Positions 18,500 to 25,412 of a DNA stretch of 64,000 nt are shown piece by piece. The notes beneath the pieces were generated by a model. That model made no database searches, was not told the DNA's origin, and saw nothing but the letters and a program-made list of their open reading frames with translations. How positions within the stretch are numbered: the first letter of the stretch is position 1; every line of letters begins with the position of its first letter. Source of the DNA: an uncultured Bacteroidales bacterium (GTDB lineage: Bacteria; Bacteroidota; Bacteroidia; Bacteroidales; WCHB1-69); the NCBI GenBank assembly GCA_900315245.1, contig OMYJ01000005.1, positions 1-64,000 of the forward strand, given 5' to 3'. A program made the translations under genes and the position numbers.

Positions 18500-18540
18500 T
18501 TATCCATTATCAATTATCAATTATCAATTATCAATTAATC
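18488..18540. repeat. ATTATCAATT repeat, right flank of the four-helix-bundle gene
   Basis: This is the inverted counterpart of 18020-18075 and overlaps the last codons of the gene. Read on the minus strand it has ATTGATAAT units followed by AATGGGGAGTACGTGAT. Confidence 0.8.
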
Positions 18541-18826
18541 AAATGGTTACATCGAAAAGTTGCGTTTTTGAAAAAAAAATAATAAACGGAACGGGGAATA
18601 AAGAAAAAAGTGTATTTTTGCAGGCTTTTTGAAGTGGAATGCAAAGGCGGGTGGAAAAGCAGGGTTAGAACCGCGTAACTTATTGATTTCACGGACTGTA
18701 ATGAAATAGAGTTGGATTGAGGCGGATGGAATTTATCGTTACGATTTTGGTGAATAGTTGCATTTTTCTTTCAAAAATGGACTATTTTTTTTTGAATATT
18801 AGTAATAAAAATAAATTTTAGAAGGG
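18541..18826 (+). other. Long leader region before the ribosomal protein operon
   Basis: This 286-bp gap holds one clear promoter element at 18613 and then about 204 bp of AT-rich leader before rpmD. No open frame of note, tRNA or known riboswitch was recognised. Ribosomal leaders often bind a product of the operon; no convincing mimic structure was found by eye. Confidence 0.4.
18613..18622 (+). promoter_or_regulatory. Promoter -7 element for the rpmD-rplQ operon
   Basis: TATTTTTGCA is the only strong Bacteroidota -7 element upstream of rpmD and implies a leader of about 200 nt. Confidence 0.65.
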
Positions 18827-19006
18827 ATGAAAAAGATTAAAATCACACAAGTAAGAAGCGCGGTTGACAGACCCGCACGCCAGAAAAGATCTTTAGTGGC
18901 ATTGGGCATTCACAAAATGCACCAAACTGTTGAACATGAGGCTACACCCCAAATTCTGGGTATCGTGGACGCCGTCAAGCATTTAGTGAACGTAGAAGAA
19001 ATGTAA
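18827..19006 (+). CDS. rpmD: 50S ribosomal protein L30
   Basis: The 59-residue product (MKKIKITQVRSAVDRP, then LGIHKMHQTVEHEATPQI) is a standard bacterial L30, a small protein of the large subunit. The ATG at 18827 follows GAAGGG. It is the first gene of the ribosomal block here. In most bacteria rpsE lies directly upstream, but here a leader, inverted repeats and the four-helix-bundle gene do. Confidence 0.97.
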   Translation: MKKIKITQVRSAVDRPARQKRSLVALGIHKMHQTVEHEATPQILGIVDAVKHLVNVEEM

Positions 19007-19031
19007 TTAATAACCAATAGAACATAGAGAG

Positions 19032-19496
19032 ATGGATTTACACAATTTAAAACCGGCAAAAGGATCAACACACAGAGAACGCAGAATCGGTAGAGGACAA
19101 GGTTCCGGAAAAGGCGGCACTTCCACACGTGGACACAAGGGTGCGCAATCCCGCTCCGGTTACAGCCGCAAGATCGGTTTCGAAGGCGGCCAGATGCCCA
19201 TTTACAGAATATTGCCCAAGAGAGGCTTCAAGAATATCAACCGCGTTGAATATAATGCCATCAACATCAGCACTCTCCAACAACTGGCTGAAAAGAAGAA
19301 TGTCGATAAAATCGACCGCGAGGTGCTCGTGAACAACGGCTTGGCCAAGAAGAACGACTTGATCGCCATCCTGGCTAAAGGTGAGCTGACCGCCAAGGTG
19401 CATGTCATCGCCGACAAATTCTCCGCAAAGGCCAAAGCAGCTATCGAGCAGTGCGGCGGCACGGCAGAACTCGTTAACGCTCCCGCAGCTGAGTAA
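19032..19496 (+). CDS. rplO: 50S ribosomal protein L15
   Basis: The 154-residue protein shows the L15 N-terminus (LHNLKPAKGSTHRERRIGRG), the glycine-rich GSGKGGTSTRGHKGAQSRSG stretch that threads into rRNA, and the GFEGGQMPIYRILPKRGF motif. It binds 23S rRNA late in large-subunit assembly. It starts 25 bp after rpmD and ends 22 bp before secY, the conserved order. Confidence 0.98.
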   Translation: MDLHNLKPAKGSTHRERRIGRGQGSGKGGTSTRGHKGAQSRSGYSRKIGFEGGQMPIYRILPKRGFKNINRVEYNAINISTLQQLAEKKNVDKIDREVLVNNGLAKKNDLIAILAKGELTAKVHVIADKFSAKAKAAIEQCGGTAELVNAPAAE

Positions 19497-19518
19497 TAGT
19501 CATTAAAAAGTCTTTACA

Positions 19519-20883
19519 ATGAAAAAATTTATTGAAACCATTAAGAATATATTCAGGATTGAGGATCTGAGAAAACGCATTCTCTACACCCTCTTCATCA
19601 TCCTGATATACCGTTTCGGCGCGCACGTCGTGCTCCCGGGCATCAACCCAGGCGCCCTCTCCGCATTCAGCAGCGCAGCCCAGAAAGGCCTGCTCGGTAT
19701 GCTGGACCTCTTCTCCGGCGGTGCATTCTCCAACGCATCCATCTTCGCGTTGGGTATCATGCCCTACATTACGGCATCCATCGTGGTGCAACTTTTCACC
19801 CTGGCAGTGCCTTATTTCCAACGCCTTGCCAAGGAAGGTGAAAGCGGCCGTACGAAAATCAACCAGATAACCCGTTACCTCACAGTGGCTGTGTTGGCAG
19901 TGCAGGCTCCCGCCTATATCACCCAACTTACCGTGCAGTTCCCCGGTGCCGTGGCTCCCTCTATGCTTGAGACCCGCATCCTCGGATTCTCCGCATTCGC
20001 CATCTGCGCCTTCATCCTGCTGATCTCCGCCACCCTGTTCATCATGTGGCTCGGCGAGCGTATCACGGATAACGGTATCGGCAACGGTATCTCCATGATC
20101 ATCATGATCGGTATCATCGCACGTCTGCCTTTCGCCCTGAAAGCGGAATTCACGGCTCGTATCACTGAGATGAACGGCGGTCCTATCATCTTCATCCTGG
20201 AAATCATCCTGATGATGCTGATCATCGGCCTCTGCATCTTGCTCGTCCAAGGCACCCGTCGCGTCCCCGTCCAATATGCGAAACGCGTTATCGGTAACAA
20301 GCAGTACGGCGGTGTCCGTAACTACCTGCCTCTTAAGGTTAATGCTGCCGGCGTTATGCCTATCATCTTCGCCCAGGCGTTGATGTTTATTCCTTTGACA
20401 TTCGTGAACATCTCCCAGGAGACCACTACCGGATTCTGGAGCAGTTTCATCGATTATAACCGTTTGGGCTACAATGTGGTCTTCTTCCTGATGATTATTG
20501 CCTTCACCTATTTCTACACGGCAATCACCATCAACCCGCAGCAGATCGCTGAGGATCTGAAGAAGAACAACGGCTTCATTCCTGGAGTGAAACCCGGCAA
20601 GCAGACTGCGGAATATATCGACAAGATCATGTCCCGCATCACCCTGCCCGGTTCCATCTTCCTTGGTATCGTGGCTGTCCTTCCCGCCATCGTGCGTCTG
20701 TTCGGTGTGAACCAACAGTTTGCACAGTTCTTCGGCGGCACCTCCCTCCTGATTATGGTGGGTGTGGTGTTGGACACCCTGCAACAGATTGAAAGCCACC
20801 TGTTGATGCGCCACTATGACGGTCTGACCAAATCCGGCCGTATCAAGGGTCGTACCGGCGGTGGAATTTATGGTGGTCACTGA
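19519..20883 (+). CDS. secY: Protein translocase subunit SecY
   Basis: The 454-residue inner-membrane protein forms the protein-conducting channel with SecE and SecG and works with SecA. It has ten predicted helices, the plug-region start FRIEDLRKRILYTLFI, the FSGGAFSNASIFALGIMPYI segment, and the cytoplasmic loop LKKNNGFIPGVKPGK. Its position between rplO and map is the conserved one. All signal-peptide proteins in this window depend on this channel. Confidence 0.98.
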   Translation: MKKFIETIKNIFRIEDLRKRILYTLFIILIYRFGAHVVLPGINPGALSAFSSAAQKGLLGMLDLFSGGAFSNASIFALGIMPYITASIVVQLFTLAVPYFQRLAKEGESGRTKINQITRYLTVAVLAVQAPAYITQLTVQFPGAVAPSMLETRILGFSAFAICAFILLISATLFIMWLGERITDNGIGNGISMIIMIGIIARLPFALKAEFTARITEMNGGPIIFILEIILMMLIIGLCILLVQGTRRVPVQYAKRVIGNKQYGGVRNYLPLKVNAAGVMPIIFAQALMFIPLTFVNISQETTTGFWSSFIDYNRLGYNVVFFLMIIAFTYFYTAITINPQQIAEDLKKNNGFIPGVKPGKQTAEYIDKIMSRITLPGSIFLGIVAVLPAIVRLFGVNQQFAQFFGGTSLLIMVGVVLDTLQQIESHLLMRHYDGLTKSGRIKGRTGGGIYGGH

Positions 20884-20901
20884 TAGAATAACAGCAACGA
20901 G

Positions 20902-21726
20902 ATGCCCAAGGTAGTCATATATAACGAGGAGGATTTCGCGAAACTGCGTGAGAGTGCGAACGTGGTGGCGATTACGTTGGCGGAGGTCGCCAAGGTGATC
21001 AAGCCAGGTGTGCCGCTCACGTATCTCGACCAGATTGGCGAGCAATGCATTCGCGACCATCACGCCATCCCGGCCTGTAAGGGCTACATGGGCTATCCCG
21101 CCGCTCTTTGTCTCTCTGTAAACGATGTGGTCGTCCACGGGATTCCTTATCCTAACATCTACCTTCGTGACGGTGATGTCATCTCGGTGGATGTCGTGGC
21201 GCTGCTGAACGGTTATCACGGCGACTTCTGCTACACCTTCGAGGTGGGCGAAGTGGCCGAGGAGACCCGGTTGCTTCTGAAGCGCACCAAGGAGTCCCTC
21301 TACAAGGCCATTGAGGTGGCTAAGATAGGAACGACGTTTTCGGAAATAGGGAAGACCATCGAAGAGTACGTCTCCCAGTTCCATTATTCCGTTCCACAGG
21401 AGTTCACCGGTCATGGTGTGGGCAGGAGCATGCATGAAGAGCCGAGTATCCCCAACTATGCGGTGAGAAAGTTCGACAGCATATCCAGACTGCGCATTGC
21501 GCCGGGAATGTCCTTCTGCGTGGAACCCATGGTGAAGATCGGACAGGGACAGAACAAGACCCGCTTCAAAAGCAAGTTTGACGATGACGAGTGGACCGCC
21601 CGCACGCCGGACGGACAGCCTGCCGCTCACTTCGAGCACCAGCTGGTAGTCACCGAAAAAGGCACCGAGGTTATTTCATCCTACAAATTGTTAGGCGAAG
21701 TGATTGGAACAGAAGAATTATATTAA
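20902..21726 (+). CDS. map: Methionine aminopeptidase type I
   Basis: The enzyme removes the initiator methionine from new proteins in the cytoplasm. The 274-residue protein has the metal-ligand pattern of the family: Asp in VISVDVV, Asp in HGDFCYTF, His in [14 protein letters not shown], Glu in SFCVEPM and Glu in the C-terminal VVTEKGTEV. The substrate-binding His is in VVHGIP. A short insertion near residues 215-235 ([20 protein letters not shown]) precedes the [12 protein letters not shown] motif. It lies between secY and infA as in many bacteria. Confidence 0.97.
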   Translation: MPKVVIYNEEDFAKLRESANVVAITLAEVAKVIKPGVPLTYLDQIGEQCIRDHHAIPACKGYMGYPAALCLSVNDVVVHGIPYPNIYLRDGDVISVDVVALLNGYHGDFCYTFEVGEVAEETRLLLKRTKESLYKAIEVAKIGTTFSEIGKTIEEYVSQFHYSVPQEFTGHGVGRSMHEEPSIPNYAVRKFDSISRLRIAPGMSFCVEPMVKIGQGQNKTRFKSKFDDDEWTARTPDGQPAAHFEHQLVVTEKGTEVISSYKLLGEVIGTEELY

Positions 21727-21737
21727 AATATAGTGTT

Positions 21738-21959
21738 ATGGCAAAACAATCTGCAGTAGATATCGACGGTGAAGTGATTGAGGCATTGGGCAACGGTCTG
21801 TACCGGGTGCGCCTTGAGAGCGGCCATGTGATTTTGGCCCACCTTTCAGGGAAGATGCGAATGCACTACATCAAGATCATCCCGGGCGACCGCGTCCAAG
21901 TGGCGATGTCCCCCTATGATCTGACAAAGGGACGTATAACCTACAGGCACAAGAATTAA
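21738..21959 (+). CDS. infA: Translation initiation factor IF-1
   Basis: The 73-residue OB-fold protein ([21 protein letters not shown], then [23 protein letters not shown] and GRITYRHKN, paraphrased in segments) is a full-length IF-1. It occupies the A site region of the 30S subunit during initiation. The ATG at 21738 begins MAKQSAVD; a longer in-frame extension upstream would overlap map. Confidence 0.97.
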   Translation: MAKQSAVDIDGEVIEALGNGLYRVRLESGHVILAHLSGKMRMHYIKIIPGDRVQVAMSPYDLTKGRITYRHKN

Positions 21960-21964
21960 TCCTT

Positions 21965-22000
21965 GCTGTCCCGACAGGGACAGAAGCTCGGTAGAGAAGA
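21965..22000. repeat. REP-like element, GAAGCTCGGTAG type
   Basis: CTGTCCCGACAGGGACAG forms a small hairpin and is followed by AAGCTCGGTAGAG. It belongs to the same family as 34017-34051, 35054-35091, 37690-37726 and 50229-50266, here placed inside the ribosomal operon between infA and rpmJ. Confidence 0.6.
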
Positions 22001-22048
22001 GAAACGATTTTATAGAATTAATAGAAAATAATAAAAAACAATAAAGCA

Positions 22049-22165
22049 ATGAAAGTAAGAGCATCAGTTAAGAAAAGATCCGAAGATTGCATCGTGGTGA
22101 GACGCCATGGTGTGGTGTATGTGATTAACAAAAAGAACCCGAAATTCAAACAGCGTCAGGGTTAA
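22049..22165 (+). CDS. rpmJ: 50S ribosomal protein L36, zinc-free form
   Basis: The 38-residue protein reads [14 protein letters not shown], then [23 protein letters not shown]. It keeps only one of the four zinc ligands of the classic L36 (Cys14), so it is the C-minus type that does not bind zinc, as usual in Bacteroidota. It lies between infA and rpsM in the normal order. Confidence 0.97.
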   Translation: MKVRASVKKRSEDCIVVRRHGVVYVINKKNPKFKQRQG

Positions 22166-22210
22166 TCGTTGGAATTAAATAATTAATCATCATAAAAAAC
22201 ATAAAGTAAT

Positions 22211-22585
22211 ATGGCAAGAATTGCAGGTATTGATTTACCTAAAAACAAACACGGTGAAATCGGCTTGACCTACATTTACGGAATCGGCAGAAGCACTGCC
22301 CAGAAGATTCTGACCAAAGCCGGCATCAGTTGGGATAAAAAGGTAAATGAATGGAACGACGATGAGTTGGCATTGATTCGTGGATTAGTGAATGAGTTGA
22401 AAGTGGAAGGCCCTCTCAGATCTGAGGAGCAGATGAACATCAAACGTTTGATGGATATCGGTTGCTACAGAGGCATTCGTCACCGTTTGGGTTTACCGGT
22501 ACGTGGTCAAAGCACCAAGAACAACGCCCGTACGCGTAAGGGACGTAAGAAAACTGTTGCTAACAAGAAGAAAGCGACCAAGTAG
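22211..22585 (+). CDS. rpsM: 30S ribosomal protein S13
   Basis: The 124-residue protein starts [20 protein letters not shown] and keeps the helix-turn-helix [12 protein letters not shown], the [14 protein letters not shown] loop and a basic tail that reaches the tRNA sites. It sits at the head of the 30S subunit and contacts the 50S. It starts 46 bp after rpmJ. Confidence 0.98.
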   Translation: MARIAGIDLPKNKHGEIGLTYIYGIGRSTAQKILTKAGISWDKKVNEWNDDELALIRGLVNELKVEGPLRSEEQMNIKRLMDIGCYRGIRHRLGLPVRGQSTKNNARTRKGRKKTVANKKKATK

Positions 22586-22617
22586 TAATTAATCACTGAC
22601 AGTAGAATAATAACAGT

Positions 22618-23007
22618 ATGGCAAAAAATACAAAATCAACGAAGAAGAGAGTCGTTAGAATCGAGGCATCGGGTAAGGCATTTATCTACGCCTCTTTCAA
22701 CAACGTTATCGTTTCCCTTACCAACAACGACGGTCAGGTGATTTCATGGTCGTCAGCAGGTAAAATGGGATACAGAGGTTCAAAGAAGAACACTCCCTAC
22801 GCTGCCCAGATGGTGGCACAAGACTGCGCAAAAGTGGCTTACGACTTGGGTCTGCGCAGAGTGAAGGTTTACGTTAAAGGTCCCGGACAAGGCCGTGAGT
22901 CAGCAATCCGTTCAATCAACACCACGGGCATCATCGTGGAAGAGATCACGGATGTCACTCCGCTGCCGCACAATGGCTGCCGTCCTCCCAAACACAGAAG
23001 AGTATAA
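22618..23007 (+). CDS. rpsK: 30S ribosomal protein S11
   Basis: The 129-residue protein has the S11 features [35 protein letters not shown], the [14 protein letters not shown] loop and the C-terminal [18 protein letters not shown]. It lies in the platform of the 30S subunit near the mRNA exit. Confidence 0.98.
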   Translation: MAKNTKSTKKRVVRIEASGKAFIYASFNNVIVSLTNNDGQVISWSSAGKMGYRGSKKNTPYAAQMVAQDCAKVAYDLGLRRVKVYVKGPGQGRESAIRSINTTGIIVEEITDVTPLPHNGCRPPKHRRV

Positions 23008-23041
23008 TTTATTTTCATTTATCATCGAAAAAATATAAGTT

Positions 23042-23647
23042 ATGGCAAGATATACAGGACCCAAAACGAAAATCGCAAGAAAATTCAAGGAACCCATCTA
23101 CGGTCCCGACAAATATTTCGAGAGAAAGAACTATGCTCCGGGTCAGCATGGTCAGTCTCGCAGACGTACAAAGCTGTCCGAGTATGGTATGCAGTTGCAA
23201 GAAAAGCAGAAAGCGAAATACACCTACGGCATTCTGGAACGCCAGTTCCGTAAACTCTTCCACATGGCATCCCGCAAGAAAGGTGTCACGGGTCAGAACT
23301 TGATGCAACTCATCGAATCCCGTCTCGACAATGTGGTGTTCCGTTTGGGCATCGCCCCCACCCGTAACGCCGCCCGCCAGCTGGTCACTCACCGTCACAT
23401 CACGGTGAACGGCCAAATCAGCAACATCCCTTCAATGTTGTTGAAACCGGGTGACACAGTGGAGGTCCGCGAACGTTCCAAATCCCTCGAAGTGATCGAG
23501 AACTCCCTCAGCGGCAAGGCTATGAACTATGCATGGCTCGAATGGGATGGCAACCTCAAAGTTGGCAAATTCATGCAATATCCTCAGCGCGAGGAGATTC
23601 CTGAAACCATCAATGAGCAGGCAATCGTTGAGTTGTACTCTAAATAA
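23042..23647 (+). CDS. rpsD: 30S ribosomal protein S4
   Basis: The 201-residue protein has the S4 N-terminus ([17 protein letters not shown]) and the S4 RNA-binding domain from about residue 92 ([20 protein letters not shown], then [11 protein letters not shown]). S4 starts 30S assembly on 16S rRNA and in other bacteria can repress its own operon. The N-terminal CxxC zinc motif of some S4 proteins is absent. Repeat DNA separates it from rpoA. Confidence 0.98.
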   Translation: MARYTGPKTKIARKFKEPIYGPDKYFERKNYAPGQHGQSRRRTKLSEYGMQLQEKQKAKYTYGILERQFRKLFHMASRKKGVTGQNLMQLIESRLDNVVFRLGIAPTRNAARQLVTHRHITVNGQISNIPSMLLKPGDTVEVRERSKSLEVIENSLSGKAMNYAWLEWDGNLKVGKFMQYPQREEIPETINEQAIVELYSK

Positions 23648-23760
23648 TAGTCAGTGATTAGTGATTAGTGATTAGTGAACAGTGATTAGAATCAGGAATG
23701 TCAAATCACAATTCACAAGTCAAATCACAATTCACAGTTCACAATTCACAAAAAAACAAA
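23648..23760. repeat. Short-period repeats inside the alpha operon
   Basis: AGTGATTAGTGATTAG units directly follow the rpsD stop; ATCACAATTCACAAGTC units follow and run to the rpoA start. The 113-bp spacer is almost pure repeat and has no obvious promoter. Confidence 0.8.
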
Positions 23761-23764
23761 TAAA

Positions 23765-24760
23765 ATGGCAATATTAACATTTCAAAAACCCGATAAGGTC
23801 ATCATGAATGAGGCCGACGATTTTCACGGCATATTTGAATTTCGTCCGCTGCAACAAGGTTTCGGTGTCACCGTGGGCAATGCCCTCCGCCGCGTGTTGC
23901 TCTCTTCATTGGAAGGCTATGCCATTACCTCTGTGAAAATTGAAGGCGTCGCGCAAGAATTTTCATCAATACCGGGCGTTATGGAAGATGTCCTTGACAT
24001 TGTCCTTAACCTCAAACAGGTTCGCCTGAAAAACAAGGTTGACGGCTATACCTCCGAGAAAGTGTCCATCGTCATCAGCGGTCAGGACACCTTCACGGCC
24101 GGTGACATGAACCGCTATCTCAACTATTTCCAGGTGTTGAATCCGGATTTGCTGATTTGCCGCATGGAACCCACCGTCCGCCTGAACATGGAAATCACCA
24201 TCGACAAAGGACGTGGTTATGTTCCGGTTGAAGACAATCGCCAACTCCATGATGGTATTGATGTTATTGCCGTTGACTCAACCCATACCCCTATCCGTAA
24301 CGTCAAATATACGATTGAGCCTTATCGTGTCGAGCAAAAGACCGACTTTGAGAAGCTGATCATTGAAGTGGAAACTGACGGTTCCATTCACCCGAAGGAT
24401 GCCATCCAAGAAGCAGCCAAGATTTTGATTCAGCACTTCGCCCTCCTTTCGGATGAGAATATTGCTCTTGATGCTCAAGAGCAGTCCGACAGCCAAGAGG
24501 TTACCGAAGACAGCGAAAAGAACATCCGTCAAATCCTTCAGGCGAAGCTGATTGATATGGATCTCTCTGTCAGAGCCCTCAACTGCTTGAAATCAGCCGA
24601 GTTGGAAACTTTGGGTGATTTGGTGGCTTTCCATAAAGCCGACCTTCTCAAGTTCCGCAACTTTGGTAAGAAGTCGCTGGCTGAGCTGGAAGAGCTGGTT
24701 CACAACAAGGGTTTGGAATTTGGTATGAATGTAGAAAAGTATAATATAGATAACGAATAG
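23765..24760 (+). CDS. rpoA: RNA polymerase alpha subunit
   Basis: The 331-residue protein has the dimerising N-terminal domain ([31 protein letters not shown]) and, after a linker near residues 230-255, the C-terminal DNA/activator-binding domain ([19 protein letters not shown], then [13 protein letters not shown]). It nucleates assembly of RNA polymerase. It begins four bases after the repeat block and ends four bases before rplQ. Confidence 0.98.
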   Translation: MAILTFQKPDKVIMNEADDFHGIFEFRPLQQGFGVTVGNALRRVLLSSLEGYAITSVKIEGVAQEFSSIPGVMEDVLDIVLNLKQVRLKNKVDGYTSEKVSIVISGQDTFTAGDMNRYLNYFQVLNPDLLICRMEPTVRLNMEITIDKGRGYVPVEDNRQLHDGIDVIAVDSTHTPIRNVKYTIEPYRVEQKTDFEKLIIEVETDGSIHPKDAIQEAAKILIQHFALLSDENIALDAQEQSDSQEVTEDSEKNIRQILQAKLIDMDLSVRALNCLKSAELETLGDLVAFHKADLLKFRNFGKKSLAELEELVHNKGLEFGMNVEKYNIDNE

Positions 24761-24764
24761 AACA

Positions 24765-25256
24765 ATGAGACACGCTAAAAAAATTAACCATTTAGGTAGA
24801 ACTGATGCCCACAGAAAGGCTATGTTGTCCAATATGGCAACCTCTCTGATCATGCATAAGAGAATTAACACCACCTTGGCTAAGGCAAAAGCGTTACGCA
24901 TGTATGTGGAGCCCATCGTGACCCGTTCTAAAGACGACACGACCCACTCCCGTCGTATGGTGTTCTCTGAACTGCAGAACAAATTTGCCGTAACGGAACT
25001 CTTCAGAGAGATTTCCCCGAAGATCGCTGATCGTCCGGGCGGTTACACCCGTATCCTGAAGACCGGTTTCCGTAAAGGTGACAACGCCGAGATGTGCATC
25101 ATCGAGTTTGTAGATTTCAACGAAACCTACACTGTTGAGAAAACCAAGAAGAAATCCACACGCACGCGCCGCAGCAGCAAGAAAGCTGCCGCTCCCGCTG
25201 AGAACGTGGCAACCGAGGCTCCGGCCGCTGAAGTGGAAGCTCCCGCAGCCGAGTAA
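24765..25256 (+). CDS. rplQ: 50S ribosomal protein L17 with acidic/Ala-rich tail
   Basis: Residues 1-120 are a normal L17 ([20 protein letters not shown], then [19 protein letters not shown]). Residues about 125-163 form a tail rich in Lys/Arg and then Ala, Pro and Glu (ending [12 protein letters not shown]), an extension typical of Bacteroidota L17. It is the last gene of the operon and is followed by a strong terminator. Confidence 0.98.
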   Translation: MRHAKKINHLGRTDAHRKAMLSNMATSLIMHKRINTTLAKAKALRMYVEPIVTRSKDDTTHSRRMVFSELQNKFAVTELFREISPKIADRPGGYTRILKTGFRKGDNAEMCIIEFVDFNETYTVEKTKKKSTRTRRSSKKAAAPAENVATEAPAAEVEAPAAE

Positions 25257-25282
25257 CACACGAAGTGTTGTTGTGAGTACAG

Positions 25283-25312
25283 AAGAGATGTCGCAAAGAC
25301 ATCTCTTTTTTT
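25283..25312 (+). terminator. Rho-independent terminator of the ribosomal operon
   Basis: AAGAGATGTC and GACATCTCTT form a perfect 10-bp stem around GCAAA, followed by a T run, 27 bp after the rplQ stop. Confidence 0.92.
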
Positions 25313-25335
25313 GTTGTATGGTACCATAAGGGTAT

Positions 25336-25372
25336 AAAAAAGCAGAGTCTCTATTCGAAACTCTGCTTTTTT
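25336..25372. terminator. Second, bidirectional terminator hairpin
   Basis: AAAAAAGCAGAGT and ACTCTGCTTTTTT form a symmetric stem, with an A run on one side and a T run on the other. It lies between convergent rplQ and the M16 protease gene and can serve both. Confidence 0.8.
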
Positions 25373-25410
25373 GCCAATAGCCAAAAGCTAATAGCTAATG
25401 GCCAATAGCC
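25373..25410. repeat. Short-period repeat, CCAATAG / GCTAATAG units
   Basis: Units of CCAATAG, CTAATAG and CTAATGG lie between the bidirectional terminator and the M16 protease stop. Same family as 15213-15299. Confidence 0.7.
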
Positions 25411-25412
25411 GA

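Noticed and set aside
18541..18826. tRNA, small RNA or known riboswitch before rpmD
   Set aside because: No cloverleaf, T-loop motif or known riboswitch core could be found; only a promoter and an AT-rich leader.
19474..21639. Minus-strand frame of 721 codons
   Set aside because: It runs antisense through secY and map; its composition (His, Asp and Gln rich) is typical of an antisense shadow.
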